Shown here: positions 17,815 through 26,004 of the stretch, piece after piece
Position numbering within the stretch: the stretch's first letter is position 1
Layout of the letters: the number at the start of each line of letters is the position of its first letter
DNA from: CAZGUG01 sp964529035
Lineage (GTDB): Bacteria > Bacillota > Clostridia > Ch29
Assembly: GCA_964529035.1 (NCBI GenBank)
Contig: CAZGUG010000011.1
Coordinates: 1 to 47,612 of the forward strand
Reading direction: 5' to 3'
Length of the DNA: 47,612 nucleotides
Translations under genes and position numbers: made by a program
Notes under the pieces: generated by a model
Database searches by the model: none
Told to the model about the DNA's origin: nothing
The model's input: only the letters and a program-made list of their open reading frames with translations

Positions 17815-18855
17815 TTACTGTACTTTAAGATCTTTTTCTTCCACAATCACAGCTATTGCATCATACATATTGCTAGCATATTGTTTAAATTCTTTCGGTT
17901 CTTTATATGTTATCACTACTCCCATATTTGTAAACTGCTCTTGGACTTCTTCAAGCTGCAATGCCTGCTCGCATGCATCGGCAATCTTATTTACTATCTC
18001 ATCCGGTATGCCGGCAGGACCAGCAATCGCATGGTATGATGCAAAAACGGCATCCTCCCCGAACCCAAGCTCCCCTAACGCAGGATAGTCCGGAAATTGA
18101 TCGGTTCTTTCAACCGAACTGACTGCAAGACATCTCAGATCGCCACTTTCAAGCAACGGAGTCGCAGAGCCGGGGAAATGGGCAGCGAAATCAAGCTCTC
18201 CTCCAAGTAAAGCTGCGTTAATCTCAGCCCCGGATCCGTATGGAATCATTACTGCCTCTACTCCTGCTGCATATGACAAGAGTTCCATAGCCATATGCGA
18301 TGTAACACCGGTCCCTGTTGTACCATAGGTATATTTGCCCGGTTCAGCCTTCAATCTGTCAATAAAGTCATCGAAATCCTTGATTGGAGAATCCGCAGGA
18401 ACCACGAACAGTATATTCTGAGTAACAAAGTTGCAAATGTAAGTGAAATCATCAAAACCATAGCTTAGAGAACTGTCCATGTTCAATTGAGTACCGTTCA
18501 TAGCAATGTTACCCATAGTGATACTATAGCCATCGGGGTCGCTTCTTACAACATGTTCGGCACATACAACGCCGGCACCGCCAGGCATATTAACCGGTAT
18601 AATCGTAGTGCCTAGTATTTCACCCATTGCAGAAGCCAAAATACGGCATTGCATGTCTGCATTACCACCTGCATCATAAGGAATAAACCACTCAATATTC
18701 CCCTCAGGCCATTTGGCATACTCAGTTTCTTCCGGGCTCCCCTCTGCAGACTGTGGCGATTCATCTTGCTCGGTTGTACCAGTTCCACAAGCCGCTAATG
18801 TGAAGATTAGTATTACAGAAAGCATGATTAGTAAAAATAAGCTTTTGGGTTTCAT
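17815..18855 (-). CDS. tctC: TctC/Bug-type solute-binding lipoprotein
   Basis: It is the extracytoplasmic binding protein of a tripartite tricarboxylate transporter. The N terminus is a lipoprotein signal with lipobox LAAC, then a low-complexity linker rich in E, S and T, then the Bug fold: WPEGNIEWFIPYDAGGNADM, PVNMPGGAG and a TGTGVTSHMAMELL region, which contact the ligand. Length (346) is typical. Bug proteins bind carboxylates, aromatic acids, amides and many other compounds, so the substrate cannot be read from sequence. It is third in the tctB-tctA-tctC order, 111 bases after tctA. Confidence 0.92.
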   Translation of the reverse strand: MKPKSLFLLIMLSVILIFTLAACGTGTTEQDESPQSAEGSPEETEYAKWPEGNIEWFIPYDAGGNADMQCRILASAMGEILGTTIIPVNMPGGAGVVCAEHVVRSDPDGYSITMGNIAMNGTQLNMDSSLSYGFDDFTYICNFVTQNILFVVPADSPIKDFDDFIDRLKAEPGKYTYGTTGTGVTSHMAMELLSYAAGVEAVMIPYGSGAEINAALLGGELDFAAHFPGSATPLLESGDLRCLAVSSVERTDQFPDYPALGELGFGEDAVFASYHAIAGPAGIPDEIVNKIADACEQALQLEEVQEQFTNMGVVITYKEPKEFKQYASNMYDAIAVIVEEKDLKVQ

Positions 18856-18966
18856 TTTATTCCCTCCAATTCTTTTTTTGTCAGAACTAAACTGGTTCCG
18901 ACATCTATGTTAAGAGGCTATTTTCTGTTGCCTCTAACATACAATAACTAACGATAATATACACGA

Positions 18967-20478
18967 CTAACCTATACTCTCTTTCTTTTTATTAGCTGCT
19001 TTAATCTTATCCAGTATTACTGGAGCCATTAACATCAGAACCGCAATGCCTATGATTACGGAAAAAAGTGGCCGGTTGAACAGTGCTCCTATACTATTAT
19101 TAGAAATCAACAAAGCACGTCTAAGGCTGATTTCCATCTGTTTAGCCAGAATAAAAGCAATCAATAAGGGTGATGCGTAAAACCCATATCGTTCCATAGC
19201 ATATCCCAACAAGCCAAACAACAGCATAACAAACACATCAAACATACTGCTATTGGTTGAGTACACACCGAGAATGCACAATACTGAAATGCAAGGCCAG
19301 AGAATTGTCGACTTAACATATGCAATAAATACTGAAAGCCTTATAATCCCGGGACCTAAAAGCAGTAATAAGACCCCGCAGACAAAAATAGTAACAAATA
19401 GTACCCGCACTATAGGTCCATGGCTTATAAAGAGCATTGGACCAGGCGCCAACCCGAATAATACCATAGCTCCCAGTAACACCGCAGTAGTTGCATCACC
19501 CGGTATCCCCAAAGAAAGCATCGGTATCAGCGCTCCGCTACACACCGCATTATTGGCCGCTTCTGCTGCAATTATTGCTTCTTCACTTCCATTACCGTAT
19601 TTTTCTTGTTCCTTAGAATTTTTCTTTGCAAAGCCATAGGAAACAAAAGATGCAGTAACCGGTCCGATCCCTGGCAATGCACCGATCCCGGTCCCGATCA
19701 AAGAAGAGCGTATTAGAACCTTCCATTTTCCAAAGAAATATCTAAGGGATAATCTGTCTTTAGGATCTCGCCTATAGTCAATTTTTACATCTTTGATATC
19801 CTGTTTGAAAAGCAACTGTAATTGTTTTATCGTTTCTGACACGGCAAAGATACCAATCAGCAGTGCAAACAATTCTATACCGTCTCTCATATGATACGAA
19901 CCAAAACACATCCGCAAATAACCAGTAATTGGATCTGTACCTGTCAGACTAATAATGAAACCTATGGCGGCTGCAGCCAGTCCCTTTTTCTTTTCTTTTG
20001 CAGAAAGCACTGATATAACTGTCAATGCGCAAAGTATTAATGCAAATTGCTCTGGAGAATTAAATTTTAAACTCAACCTGGCTAAAGGTTCACAAGCTAA
20101 GTAAAGAATTATACTGGCAAAATAATGCCCAAACACGGAAGCCCAAAGAGCACACTGCAAAGCTTTTACCGGGAATCCCTTTTGGCGCAGCTTGTATCCT
20201 TCCAAAGCTGTCACTGCGCCGGCCGGTGTTCCGGGTGTATTGATCCATATTGCCGACAAAGAACCGCCATATATACCACCAACATATATGCCTATCATAA
20301 TAATTAGTGCTAATATTTTGTCAAATTTGATTAACAAGGGCATGACAAGCGCAATAACCACTGTCGGCCCTAACCCTGGTATTGCTCCTATTACAATGCC
20401 TATTATCAGGCCAACAAGCAGACCTATTATATGCTCCAGTAGAAAAAAACTTTCAATCGCACTAGCCAGGTTTTCCAA
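18967..20478 (-). CDS. tctA: TctA large permease subunit
   Basis: This is the large, roughly twelve-helix subunit of the tripartite tricarboxylate transporter. It has the two internal glycine/proline-rich repeats typical of TctA: GAIPGLGPTVVIALVMPLL with YGGSLSAIWINTPGTPA in the first half, and GALPGIGPVTASFVSY with MLSLGIPGDATTAV in the second. Transport is driven by ion gradient. I chose TTG 20478 because AAAGAGGGTG is eight bases upstream and the product then begins MENLASAIESFF like other TctA proteins; the ATG at 20499 has no ribosome site. It follows tctB and precedes tctC. Confidence 0.92.
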   Translation of the reverse strand: MENLASAIESFFLLEHIIGLLVGLIIGIVIGAIPGLGPTVVIALVMPLLIKFDKILALIIMIGIYVGGIYGGSLSAIWINTPGTPAGAVTALEGYKLRQKGFPVKALQCALWASVFGHYFASIILYLACEPLARLSLKFNSPEQFALILCALTVISVLSAKEKKKGLAAAAIGFIISLTGTDPITGYLRMCFGSYHMRDGIELFALLIGIFAVSETIKQLQLLFKQDIKDVKIDYRRDPKDRLSLRYFFGKWKVLIRSSLIGTGIGALPGIGPVTASFVSYGFAKKNSKEQEKYGNGSEEAIIAAEAANNAVCSGALIPMLSLGIPGDATTAVLLGAMVLFGLAPGPMLFISHGPIVRVLFVTIFVCGVLLLLLGPGIIRLSVFIAYVKSTILWPCISVLCILGVYSTNSSMFDVFVMLLFGLLGYAMERYGFYASPLLIAFILAKQMEISLRRALLISNNSIGALFNRPLFSVIIGIAVLMLMAPVILDKIKAANKKKESIG

Positions 20479-20547
20479 AAGCAACACACCCTCTTTCATT
20501 TCAAGATTCTAAAAAATTTACATAGAGTGGAATGCCTACATTAACTA

Positions 20548-21075
20548 TCAGAATAACCTCATCAACATCCTAACCAGAAGACCCTGCGGTAAGCGTATCA
20601 ACATAAAAGACTGGAAGAGCATACCAAATATCAAGACCATTGTCGCTGCAATAATCGAACACTTCCAAACAGGACCTACTCCGAACCTCCACATGGTTAA
20701 AACCAAAAACAACATAGTACTGATAATGAAACCAAGCAAATACAAACTCAAGGTATAAACCAGCAGAACACCGGTTGACATAAAAAAACTGGCCCAATCC
20801 ATCTTTTCTGCGTTTTTTTCGTCCATTGTCGAATATTCTACAGGATCAGTTCTACTTACCCTACGCAGTTTATTCGCATCATACAAAAAACCTATTCCTA
20901 ATATCGCAAGTATTATTGTGGCAAATTTAGGAAATATATCGCTGGATATTAGTTCCCCGGGTTGCGGTTTAATTTGCCATGGAATTATTATAAAATACAA
21001 TATAAACGCAAGAGTTAACAACCCAAAACCTAAGATCCAGTACTCTTTCTCTTTACCATGCATTTTCTCTTTCAT
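20548..21075 (-). CDS. tctB: TctB small permease subunit
   Basis: The 175-residue product has four hydrophobic segments separated by a charged cytoplasmic loop (residues about 65-95), as in TctB. The sequence is little conserved in the family, so the call rests on size, topology and position next to tctA. A GGGGGG ribosome site lies upstream of the ATG. It starts four bases after the MoaD-like gene, which ties the transporter to the oxidoreductase genes in one transcript. Confidence 0.85.
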   Translation of the reverse strand: MKEKMHGKEKEYWILGFGLLTLAFILYFIIIPWQIKPQPGELISSDIFPKFATIILAILGIGFLYDANKLRRVSRTDPVEYSTMDEKNAEKMDWASFFMSTGVLLVYTLSLYLLGFIISTMLFLVLTMWRFGVGPVWKCSIIAATMVLIFGMLFQSFMLIRLPQGLLVRMLMRLF

Positions 21076-21078
21076 TCA

Positions 21079-21330
21079 TCATCCCCCCATAAACGGAGGA
21101 AAAATGGTTATTGAATCATTATCCTCCAGTTTTTGGTTGCTAACCACCAATGATTTGTTGATAAGAATGATATAGTTCTGGTTTTCTTTCATCTCTGGCC
21201 TTTTGTTTATCACATGCTTCATTGCTTCATCAATAAGTATACCGTTAGGGATTTCCAATACAAACTTATCACGTCCGGGTTTAACAAGATTGACCAAACG
21301 GATGCTAATTTTGACAATAATCACCTCCAC
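21079..21330 (-). CDS. MoaD/ThiS-like ubiquitin-fold sulfur carrier
   Basis: The small product (83 residues) ends FPPFMGG; the terminal double glycine is the adenylation and thiocarboxylation site of MoaD/ThiS proteins. The body alternates strands and one helix (DEAMKHVINKR), as in the beta-grasp fold. Genes of this type often accompany tungsten aldehyde oxidoreductases, where they supply dithiolene sulfur for the pterin cofactor. It lies between the oxidoreductase and tctB. The start is unclear: a good GGAGGTG overlaps the GTG codons at 21330 and 21324, and no standard start follows it at proper spacing except an ATT. Confidence 0.8.
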   Translation of the reverse strand: MEVIIVKISIRLVNLVKPGRDKFVLEIPNGILIDEAMKHVINKRPEMKENQNYIILINKSLVVSNQKLEDNDSITIFPPFMGG

Positions 21331-21449
21331 AAACCTGACGAATACACTCAGTCAATCCAAACAATATTTGCATTATACTGCGGCTGCCAACCAGCAAACA
21401 ATGGAGTTCTTTATTTTCTGCATTCACTTGTTATGCTGTTATGCAGCAT

Positions 21450-23372
21450 CTATACACCAAGTCTTCCTATAACCTTTAACTGTTTGGCAACATCTTCTAA
21501 TCCCAGCTCTTTAAGTGTTCTCTCGGTCGGCCACCCAGTCTCTTGGGACCAACCATGAAGGTTGTAGTAATCGTCAAGCATGCTGTCATATACTTCCTTC
21601 TCAAGTTTTTTGCCTTTGTACGGACCGCTATTTATCGGCTCATTGAAGAAACGCCACGGGGGATAGTCGTCCGACCTTTCTGCCCCTTCGCGTACATTAA
21701 ATGCTTTTTCAAGGTTCATAACTCTTCTTCCAATCTTCATTAAATCTTCAGAAGAAATCTTATGTCCGGTTAGTGCATAGTACTGCTCGGCCATGACCTC
21801 CGGAGTAATCAGATAGCCATGACCCAATGTCGAGAATGTGCAAAGGCCCAGGCAGTCCGAAACCACATAACAATCTTCATGCCACCGAACTATATCAGCC
21901 TTTTTATCTGGCGATAGCACATCAGCATATTTTTCGTCGCCGCAAATCCTCTTAATCAGTTTTCTTGCTTCAGGTGTAGCTCCAAATTCCGCATATACTT
22001 GAGAATGAAGGTGGTCTGCACCCCTTGGGTTTACTGCTAATGCCAATGCATAACCCATACGGGCTCTGATTTCTGCTCGCGAATACTCAAGACCTTTAAC
22101 ATGCATAGCCCATTTCCATGAATCACCTTTAACCACGCGAGCTGCTGTTACTACCCCTTCCGCCAGAATATTACCCAGGTTTTTTCGTTTAGCAATCTGT
22201 TCAACCATGGACACTAGTACATCACCATTTCCCCATTCCAGAGGAATGCCGCCTGTATCTTCCAAAGAGATCAAGCCTTTTTCATAACATTCCATAGCCC
22301 ATTGAATTACGCCACCTGTAGAAATGGTGTCCAAACCGTACTCATTGCATAAATGGGCTGCCTTCAATACCGCTTCAGTATCCGTAATACCACATCCCGC
22401 GCCCAATGATGCTACCGTTTCATATTCCGGGCCGCCTGACTCGGATCCTGCATATTTGCCGTCACGCAAAACCGTATAACGGTGACAGCCTGTTGCGCAA
22501 GCCGTACACCCACTCCTATGATCCAGATATCCTTTTTCTTTGATATATTGTCCGCTAATTTTATCACCGTTCTCCAGATATACTTCCTGGTAGTTTTTGG
22601 TGGGAAGTAGATGCATTTCATTTCGTATGGGCACAAGGGATGAAGTACCGTATTCAGATAGTCTTCCTCTGGAAGGGTATGTTTTTAAGTCATGAACCGC
22701 TTTCTTAACAAGGTTGTCAAACATTTTCGGGTTATAAACCTTAGTATTACCCTCTCCCTTTACAGCAATCGCTTTTAGTTTCTTGGCTCCCATAACGGCG
22801 CCCCCACCAGCACGGGCGGCAGCACAATACACAGTCATCATAATAGCAGCAAAGTTTACAAGGTTTTCTCCTGCGGGGCCTATACATGCAGTTTGTATAT
22901 CTTCCGTGTTCAATTCATTTTTTATCTGTTTATCTGCTGCCGGAACATCAGTGCCCCATAGGTGTCCGGCATCCCTCAGTTCCACTCTTTCTCCATCTAT
23001 CCAAAGATATACCGGTTTTGGAGAACGTCCATGAATGACTATATGATCATAACCGGCAAGCTTAAGTTCTGCTCCCCAATGTCCCCCACCGTTTGATTTT
23101 GCATACAATTCTGTAACAGGGCTTTTAAATGTTACAGTTGTTCTTCCCGAAGATGGTGCGTGAGTTCCACCCATAACCCCTGCACCAAAGATGAGTACAT
23201 TATCCTCTCCCAGCGCATCAACGCCTTTTTGTGTTAAATCCCAAAGCAGCTTGGCATTAATTCCGCGGCCACCCAAATAACTCGAAATAAGAGATTCGCT
23301 CATGGTTTCTTTCCATATCCTGTTAGATGTAAGGTTGACATGAAGTATAGTGCCTGAATAACCGTAAACCAT
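21450..23372 (-). CDS. aor: tungsten-containing aldehyde:ferredoxin oxidoreductase
   Basis: The 640-residue enzyme oxidises aldehydes to acids (or reduces acids) using a tungstopterin and one [4Fe-4S] cluster. It starts MVYGYSGTIL and has GGRGINAKLLWDL, the phosphate-contact region of the AOR N domain. Cluster cysteines are C289, C292 and C296 (CTACATGC) with a fourth at C511 (SDCLGLC), matching the family's CxxCxxxC...C. The AOR pattern SSGRTTVTFKSPVTE and the later NPRGADHL motif are intact. The start ATG 23372 stands nine bases from GGAGGTG, which overlaps the ferredoxin stop codon. Ferredoxin, AOR and MoaD together resemble the aorA-aorB-aorD order of bacterial AOR operons, but no FAD subunit gene is present. 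Substrate unknown. Confidence 0.93.
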   Translation of the reverse strand: MVYGYSGTILHVNLTSNRIWKETMSESLISSYLGGRGINAKLLWDLTQKGVDALGEDNVLIFGAGVMGGTHAPSSGRTTVTFKSPVTELYAKSNGGGHWGAELKLAGYDHIVIHGRSPKPVYLWIDGERVELRDAGHLWGTDVPAADKQIKNELNTEDIQTACIGPAGENLVNFAAIMMTVYCAAARAGGGAVMGAKKLKAIAVKGEGNTKVYNPKMFDNLVKKAVHDLKTYPSRGRLSEYGTSSLVPIRNEMHLLPTKNYQEVYLENGDKISGQYIKEKGYLDHRSGCTACATGCHRYTVLRDGKYAGSESGGPEYETVASLGAGCGITDTEAVLKAAHLCNEYGLDTISTGGVIQWAMECYEKGLISLEDTGGIPLEWGNGDVLVSMVEQIAKRKNLGNILAEGVVTAARVVKGDSWKWAMHVKGLEYSRAEIRARMGYALALAVNPRGADHLHSQVYAEFGATPEARKLIKRICGDEKYADVLSPDKKADIVRWHEDCYVVSDCLGLCTFSTLGHGYLITPEVMAEQYYALTGHKISSEDLMKIGRRVMNLEKAFNVREGAERSDDYPPWRFFNEPINSGPYKGKKLEKEVYDSMLDDYYNLHGWSQETGWPTERTLKELGLEDVAKQLKVIGRLGV

Positions 23373-23376
23373 ATTA

Positions 23377-23787
23377 TCAATCACCTCCACTTATATCTTC
23401 TAAAACAAGTGCTCCGGCAATACAAGCCTCTACACATGCTGGTTTACCTTCACACAAATCACACTTTAGAGCCTTATCGACCCGGGAAGCAATCCAGATA
23501 CCATTATACTCACAAGCATCAACGCACAAACCACAACCTATGCATAAGTCCCAGTCAACTTTGAGTATACCTCCTCCTATATCTTCAATTGCATTTTTAG
23601 GGCATATTTTGAAACAGTTCTTATGCTGGCATTGAATGCATACAGACAAGCTATACTCATCCTTATTTTTCTCAATCTTTAATCGTGCCTGTTTCCACGA
23701 AAAGTCTTCGTGGTGCTTAATTGAACATGCCAGCATACAGCTTTTACAGCCAACACATTTTTCTTTTATAAATGATATTTTCTTCAT
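23377..23787 (-). CDS. four-cluster polyferredoxin, AorA/HycB-like electron-transfer subunit
   Basis: The 136 residues hold sixteen cysteines in four CxxC-type sets: C11/14/17/21, C50/53/58/62, C82/85/88/92 and C109/112/118/122. Four [4Fe-4S] clusters can be built by the usual crossed pairing. Such proteins carry electrons between AOR-type enzymes and a redox partner, like AorA of bacterial AOR complexes or HycB of formate hydrogenlyase. GGAGGTGATTGC precedes the ATG. It is the first gene of the operon and lies four bases before the AOR gene, which suggests translational coupling and a fixed complex. Confidence 0.9.
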   Translation of the reverse strand: MKKISFIKEKCVGCKSCMLACSIKHHEDFSWKQARLKIEKNKDEYSLSVCIQCQHKNCFKICPKNAIEDIGGGILKVDWDLCIGCGLCVDACEYNGIWIASRVDKALKCDLCEGKPACVEACIAGALVLEDISGGD

Positions 23788-24211
23788 GCAATCACCTCCA
23801 TATCTGTCTTAATGATTACTTTTAGTAACCTTTTCAAAATGATCCGTTAGCAATTTTTGCTGGTTTCATGTTAAGAAAATTATTTTTCCGCCATTTTGGT
23901 AACTATATATTAGTATTATCGATATATTCTACAAAATATATCGTATTCCTTCTTAATTTAAAAAAATATATTTATTTTTTTATACTTTTCGTTACTATCA
24001 TTTCCTTAAACATATAGTTTCTCACCATGCAATAACATAACTTGTAATCAACCATATAAATTCTAATGTGAAATTAATAGAGTTTTAAAGCCTAACCAAT
24101 TCCATTTATGTTTATATTTGGATGTTCTTATTTATAATTCACTGCGAGGTCATGCGAAAGTTTCTATTCAATCTTATAGTTTTTCTCATTTTTGAACAGT
24201 ATGACAAACTC
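23788..24211. other. A+T-rich leader region of the island operon
   Basis: About 420 bases without a gene precede the ferredoxin start. The stretch should hold the operon promoter, but no consensus -35/-10 pair or -24/-12 site stands out on the minus strand. If the island reading is right, this is also its right-end DNA. Confidence 0.4.
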
Positions 24212-24256
24212 GAAAAATAGGAAATCTTGCAACTAGTAAGTTGCAAGATTTCCTAT
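24212..24256 (-). terminator. intrinsic terminator of the tRNA operon
   Basis: A perfect 18-bp stem with a four-base loop (24217-24234 with 24239-24256) begins at the base after the tRNA-Arg CCA and ends in a T run on the minus strand. It would stop transcription of the six-tRNA operon before the island operon. Confidence 0.88.
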
Positions 24257-24331
24257 TGGTGCGCCCTGAGGGATTCGAACCCCCGACCAACTGATTCGAA
24301 GTCAGCGACTCTATCCAGCTGAGCTAAGGGC
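24257..24331. repeat. 75-bp direct repeat, right copy (att-like)
   Basis: Identical to 10864-10938 and in the same orientation, 13,393 bases apart. It is part of the intact tRNA-Arg gene. Confidence 0.85.
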
Positions 24332-24333
24332 GC
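24257..24333 (-). tRNA. tRNA-Arg(TCG), intact
   Basis: GCGCCCT pairs with AGGGCGC, the anticodon loop is CTTCGAA (anticodon TCG, reads CGA-type codons), and CCA is encoded. It is the last tRNA of a six-tRNA operon transcribed from a consensus promoter at 24799-24827. Confidence 0.95.
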
Positions 24334-24368
24334 ATATTTCTGCCCTTACCGGGCGGGCAGAATAACAA

Positions 24369-24444
24369 TGGTGACCCATCCGCGACTCGAACGCGGGACA
24401 CCCTGATTAAAAGTCAGGTGCTCTGCCAACTGAGCTAATGGGTC
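24369..24444 (-). tRNA. tRNA-Lys(TTT)
   Basis: GACCCAT pairs with ATGGGTC, the anticodon loop is CTTTTAA (anticodon TTT) and CCA is encoded. Fifth of the operon. Confidence 0.95.
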
Positions 24445-24450
24445 ACAAAA

Positions 24451-24526
24451 TGGCTGGGGCGGCAGGACTCGAACCTACGAATGCCAGAGTCAAAGTCTGG
24501 TGCCTTACCGACTTGGCTACGCCCCA
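24451..24526 (-). tRNA. tRNA-Gln(TTG)
   Basis: TGGGGCG pairs with CGCCCCA, the anticodon is TTG and CCA is encoded. Fourth of the operon. Confidence 0.94.
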
Positions 24527-24538
24527 TCGATAAAAAAG

Positions 24539-24615
<77 letters not shown>

Positions 24616-24622
24616 CATATAC

Positions 24623-24699
24623 TGGTGCGCCTGCAGGGACTCGAACCCCGGGCACACGGATTAGAAGTCCGTTGCTCTATCCACCTGAGCTACAGGCGC
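24623..24699 (-). tRNA. tRNA-Arg(TCT)
   Basis: GCGCCTG pairs with CAGGCGC, the anticodon is TCT (reads AGA/AGG) and CCA is encoded. Second of the operon. Confidence 0.95.
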
Positions 24700-24704
24700 A
24701 CGTT

Positions 24705-24778
24705 TGGAGCGGGTGATGGGAATCGAACCCACGTGACTAGCTTGGAAGGCTAGGGCTCTACCATTGAGCTACACCCGC
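24705..24778 (-). tRNA. tRNA-Gly(TCC)
   Basis: GCGGGTG pairs with CACCCGC, the anticodon is TCC and CCA is encoded. First of the operon, just after the promoter. Confidence 0.95.
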
Positions 24779-24798
24779 ACAATCACCAACATTTAATT

Positions 24799-24827
24799 AT
24801 TATAGCAAACCGGATTCCCACTGTCAA
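24799..24827 (-). promoter_or_regulatory. consensus sigma-A promoter of the tRNA operon
   Basis: On the minus strand TTGACA (24827-24822) and TATAAT (24804-24799) are separated by exactly 17 bases, a perfect match in both boxes. Transcription would begin near 24792, about 14 bases before tRNA-Gly. Confidence 0.9.
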
Positions 24828-24913
24828 TGCTCAAAATTTTCCGAAACGTCTGTTTAACCTGAAGCAGTGATATTATTGTAAACCAAAAACTGCTCCCGGT
24901 CAAGATTTTGAAT

Positions 24914-25393
24914 CTAAAATTCCATAATGTCAGCTTTAATATTGCCCTTTGTTATTTCAATTATACCATAGGTAGGATTCCCGGCATCTCTGGGCCTTGA
25001 AACACTCCCGGGGTTCATAATTACCCTATTGTCCACCCTTATTATCTGCGAACTGTGTGTATGCCCGTACAGCACTATATCGGCGCCTGTCTCTAGCGCT
25101 TTATAATAAAGGATATTAAGCCCGTCCTTGACCCTGTATCTGTGTCCATGGGTGGCAAATATTTTCTTTTCGCCAATTTCCAAAATTATTTTAACGGGGG
25201 CGGAAGTATCGGCAAAAAAATCGCAGTTTCCCCTTACCACGTACAGATTGGCCGGATGAAAACTTTTTATGTATTCGCCGTCCTTTGCAAAATCCCCCAG
25301 ATGAAAAATAACGTCAACCTTTGACATATGGTTAAGCGCCCTGATTATGCCTGCCCTGTCACCGTGGCTGTCGCTTATTACTCCGATCCTCAA
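24914..25393 (-). CDS. ysnB: YfcE/MJ0936-type metallophosphoesterase
   Basis: The 159-residue protein has all calcineurin-like phosphodiesterase motifs: GVISDSHGD (residues 3-11), FHLGDFAKD, VRGNCDF, FATHGHRY and YGHTHSSQ, which bind two metal ions. It is a cytoplasmic phosphodiesterase of uncertain natural substrate. Its start overlaps the rdgB stop by four bases, so translation is coupled. The order gerM-rph-rdgB-this gene equals gerM-rph-ysnA-ysnB of Bacillus subtilis, which supports the name. Confidence 0.9.
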   Translation of the reverse strand: MRIGVISDSHGDRAGIIRALNHMSKVDVIFHLGDFAKDGEYIKSFHPANLYVVRGNCDFFADTSAPVKIILEIGEKKIFATHGHRYRVKDGLNILYYKALETGADIVLYGHTHSSQIIRVDNRVIMNPGSVSRPRDAGNPTYGIIEITKGNIKADIMEF

Positions 25394-26004
25394 AGCTTTA
25401 TACCCCCTTCAAGGTCAGAAAGCTTCGCCCTTACCTTCGCAAGCGCTTTTGCCCTGTGGCTGATTGAGTTTTTTGTTCCGGCGTCCAGCTGCGCAAAGGT
25501 TTTTTTGTAATCCGGCAGGTAAAACAGCGGGTCGTATCCGAAACCTCCCGAGCCCCTGGGCTCAAACAGAATTTCGCCCTCACACTCTCCCCTCACCGTA
25601 AAGTATTCAAAATTCGGAAAAACAACCGTTGCGGTACATACAAACCTTGCGGTTCTTTTGCTCTTCGGGACGTCTTTCATCAGTTCAAGAAGCTTTTGAT
25701 TGTTGCTGCGGTCGGTGGCTTTTTTTCCCGAAAACCTGGCGGAAAACACTCCGGGCTTTCCGTCCAGGGCATCCACCTCCAACCCGGAATCATCGGCTAT
25801 GGCGGTAAGGCCGGCAGCCTTCATAACCTCCAGCGCCTTTTTATGGGAATTCTCCTCGAAGGTATCGCCGTCCTCTGTAACCTCGAGGTCAATATTCGCC
25901 TCAAGCATTGAAATTACAGTCCAGTTCAGGTCATTCAGTATGTTCACTATCTCCGCCGTCTTCTTTTTGTTCCTGCTGGCAACCACCATTGTCCTTTTGT
26001 TCAT
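25390..26004 (-). CDS. rdgB: RdgB/HAM1 non-canonical purine NTP pyrophosphatase
   Basis: It hydrolyses dITP, XTP and ITP to monophosphates, keeping deaminated purines out of nucleic acids. Motifs: VVASRNKKKTAEI (residues 7-19, substrate loop), TEDGDTFEENSHKKA, AIADDSGLEVDALDGKPGVF, GFGYDPLFYLP and ISHRAKAL. Length (204) is normal. The ATG at 26004 has GGAGG nine bases upstream. It overlaps the end of rph by 74 bases because rph has a C-terminal extension. Confidence 0.94.
   Translation of the reverse strand: MNKRTMVVASRNKKKTAEIVNILNDLNWTVISMLEANIDLEVTEDGDTFEENSHKKALEVMKAAGLTAIADDSGLEVDALDGKPGVFSARFSGKKATDRSNNQKLLELMKDVPKSKRTARFVCTATVVFPNFEYFTVRGECEGEILFEPRGSGGFGYDPLFYLPDYKKTFAQLDAGTKNSISHRAKALAKVRAKLSDLEGGIKL

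Larger units (their letters stand above)
10864..24333. mobile_element. 13.4-kb putative genomic island integrated in tRNA-Arg(TCG)
   Basis: The block is bounded by two identical 75-bp direct repeats made of tRNA-Arg sequence. The right copy is the intact gene with its own promoter and operon; the left copy lacks only the two 5'-most tRNA bases, as expected where the element's DNA joins the duplicated 3' part. Both copies have a terminator just downstream, but of different sequence, again as expected if one belongs to the chromosome and one to the element. All protein genes inside face the same way and are visibly A+T-richer than the core at 25-43 kb. No integrase, excisionase or relaxase is left; the winged-helix gene at 12825-13259 is the only replication-like one. 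Integration is inferred. Confidence 0.65.
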
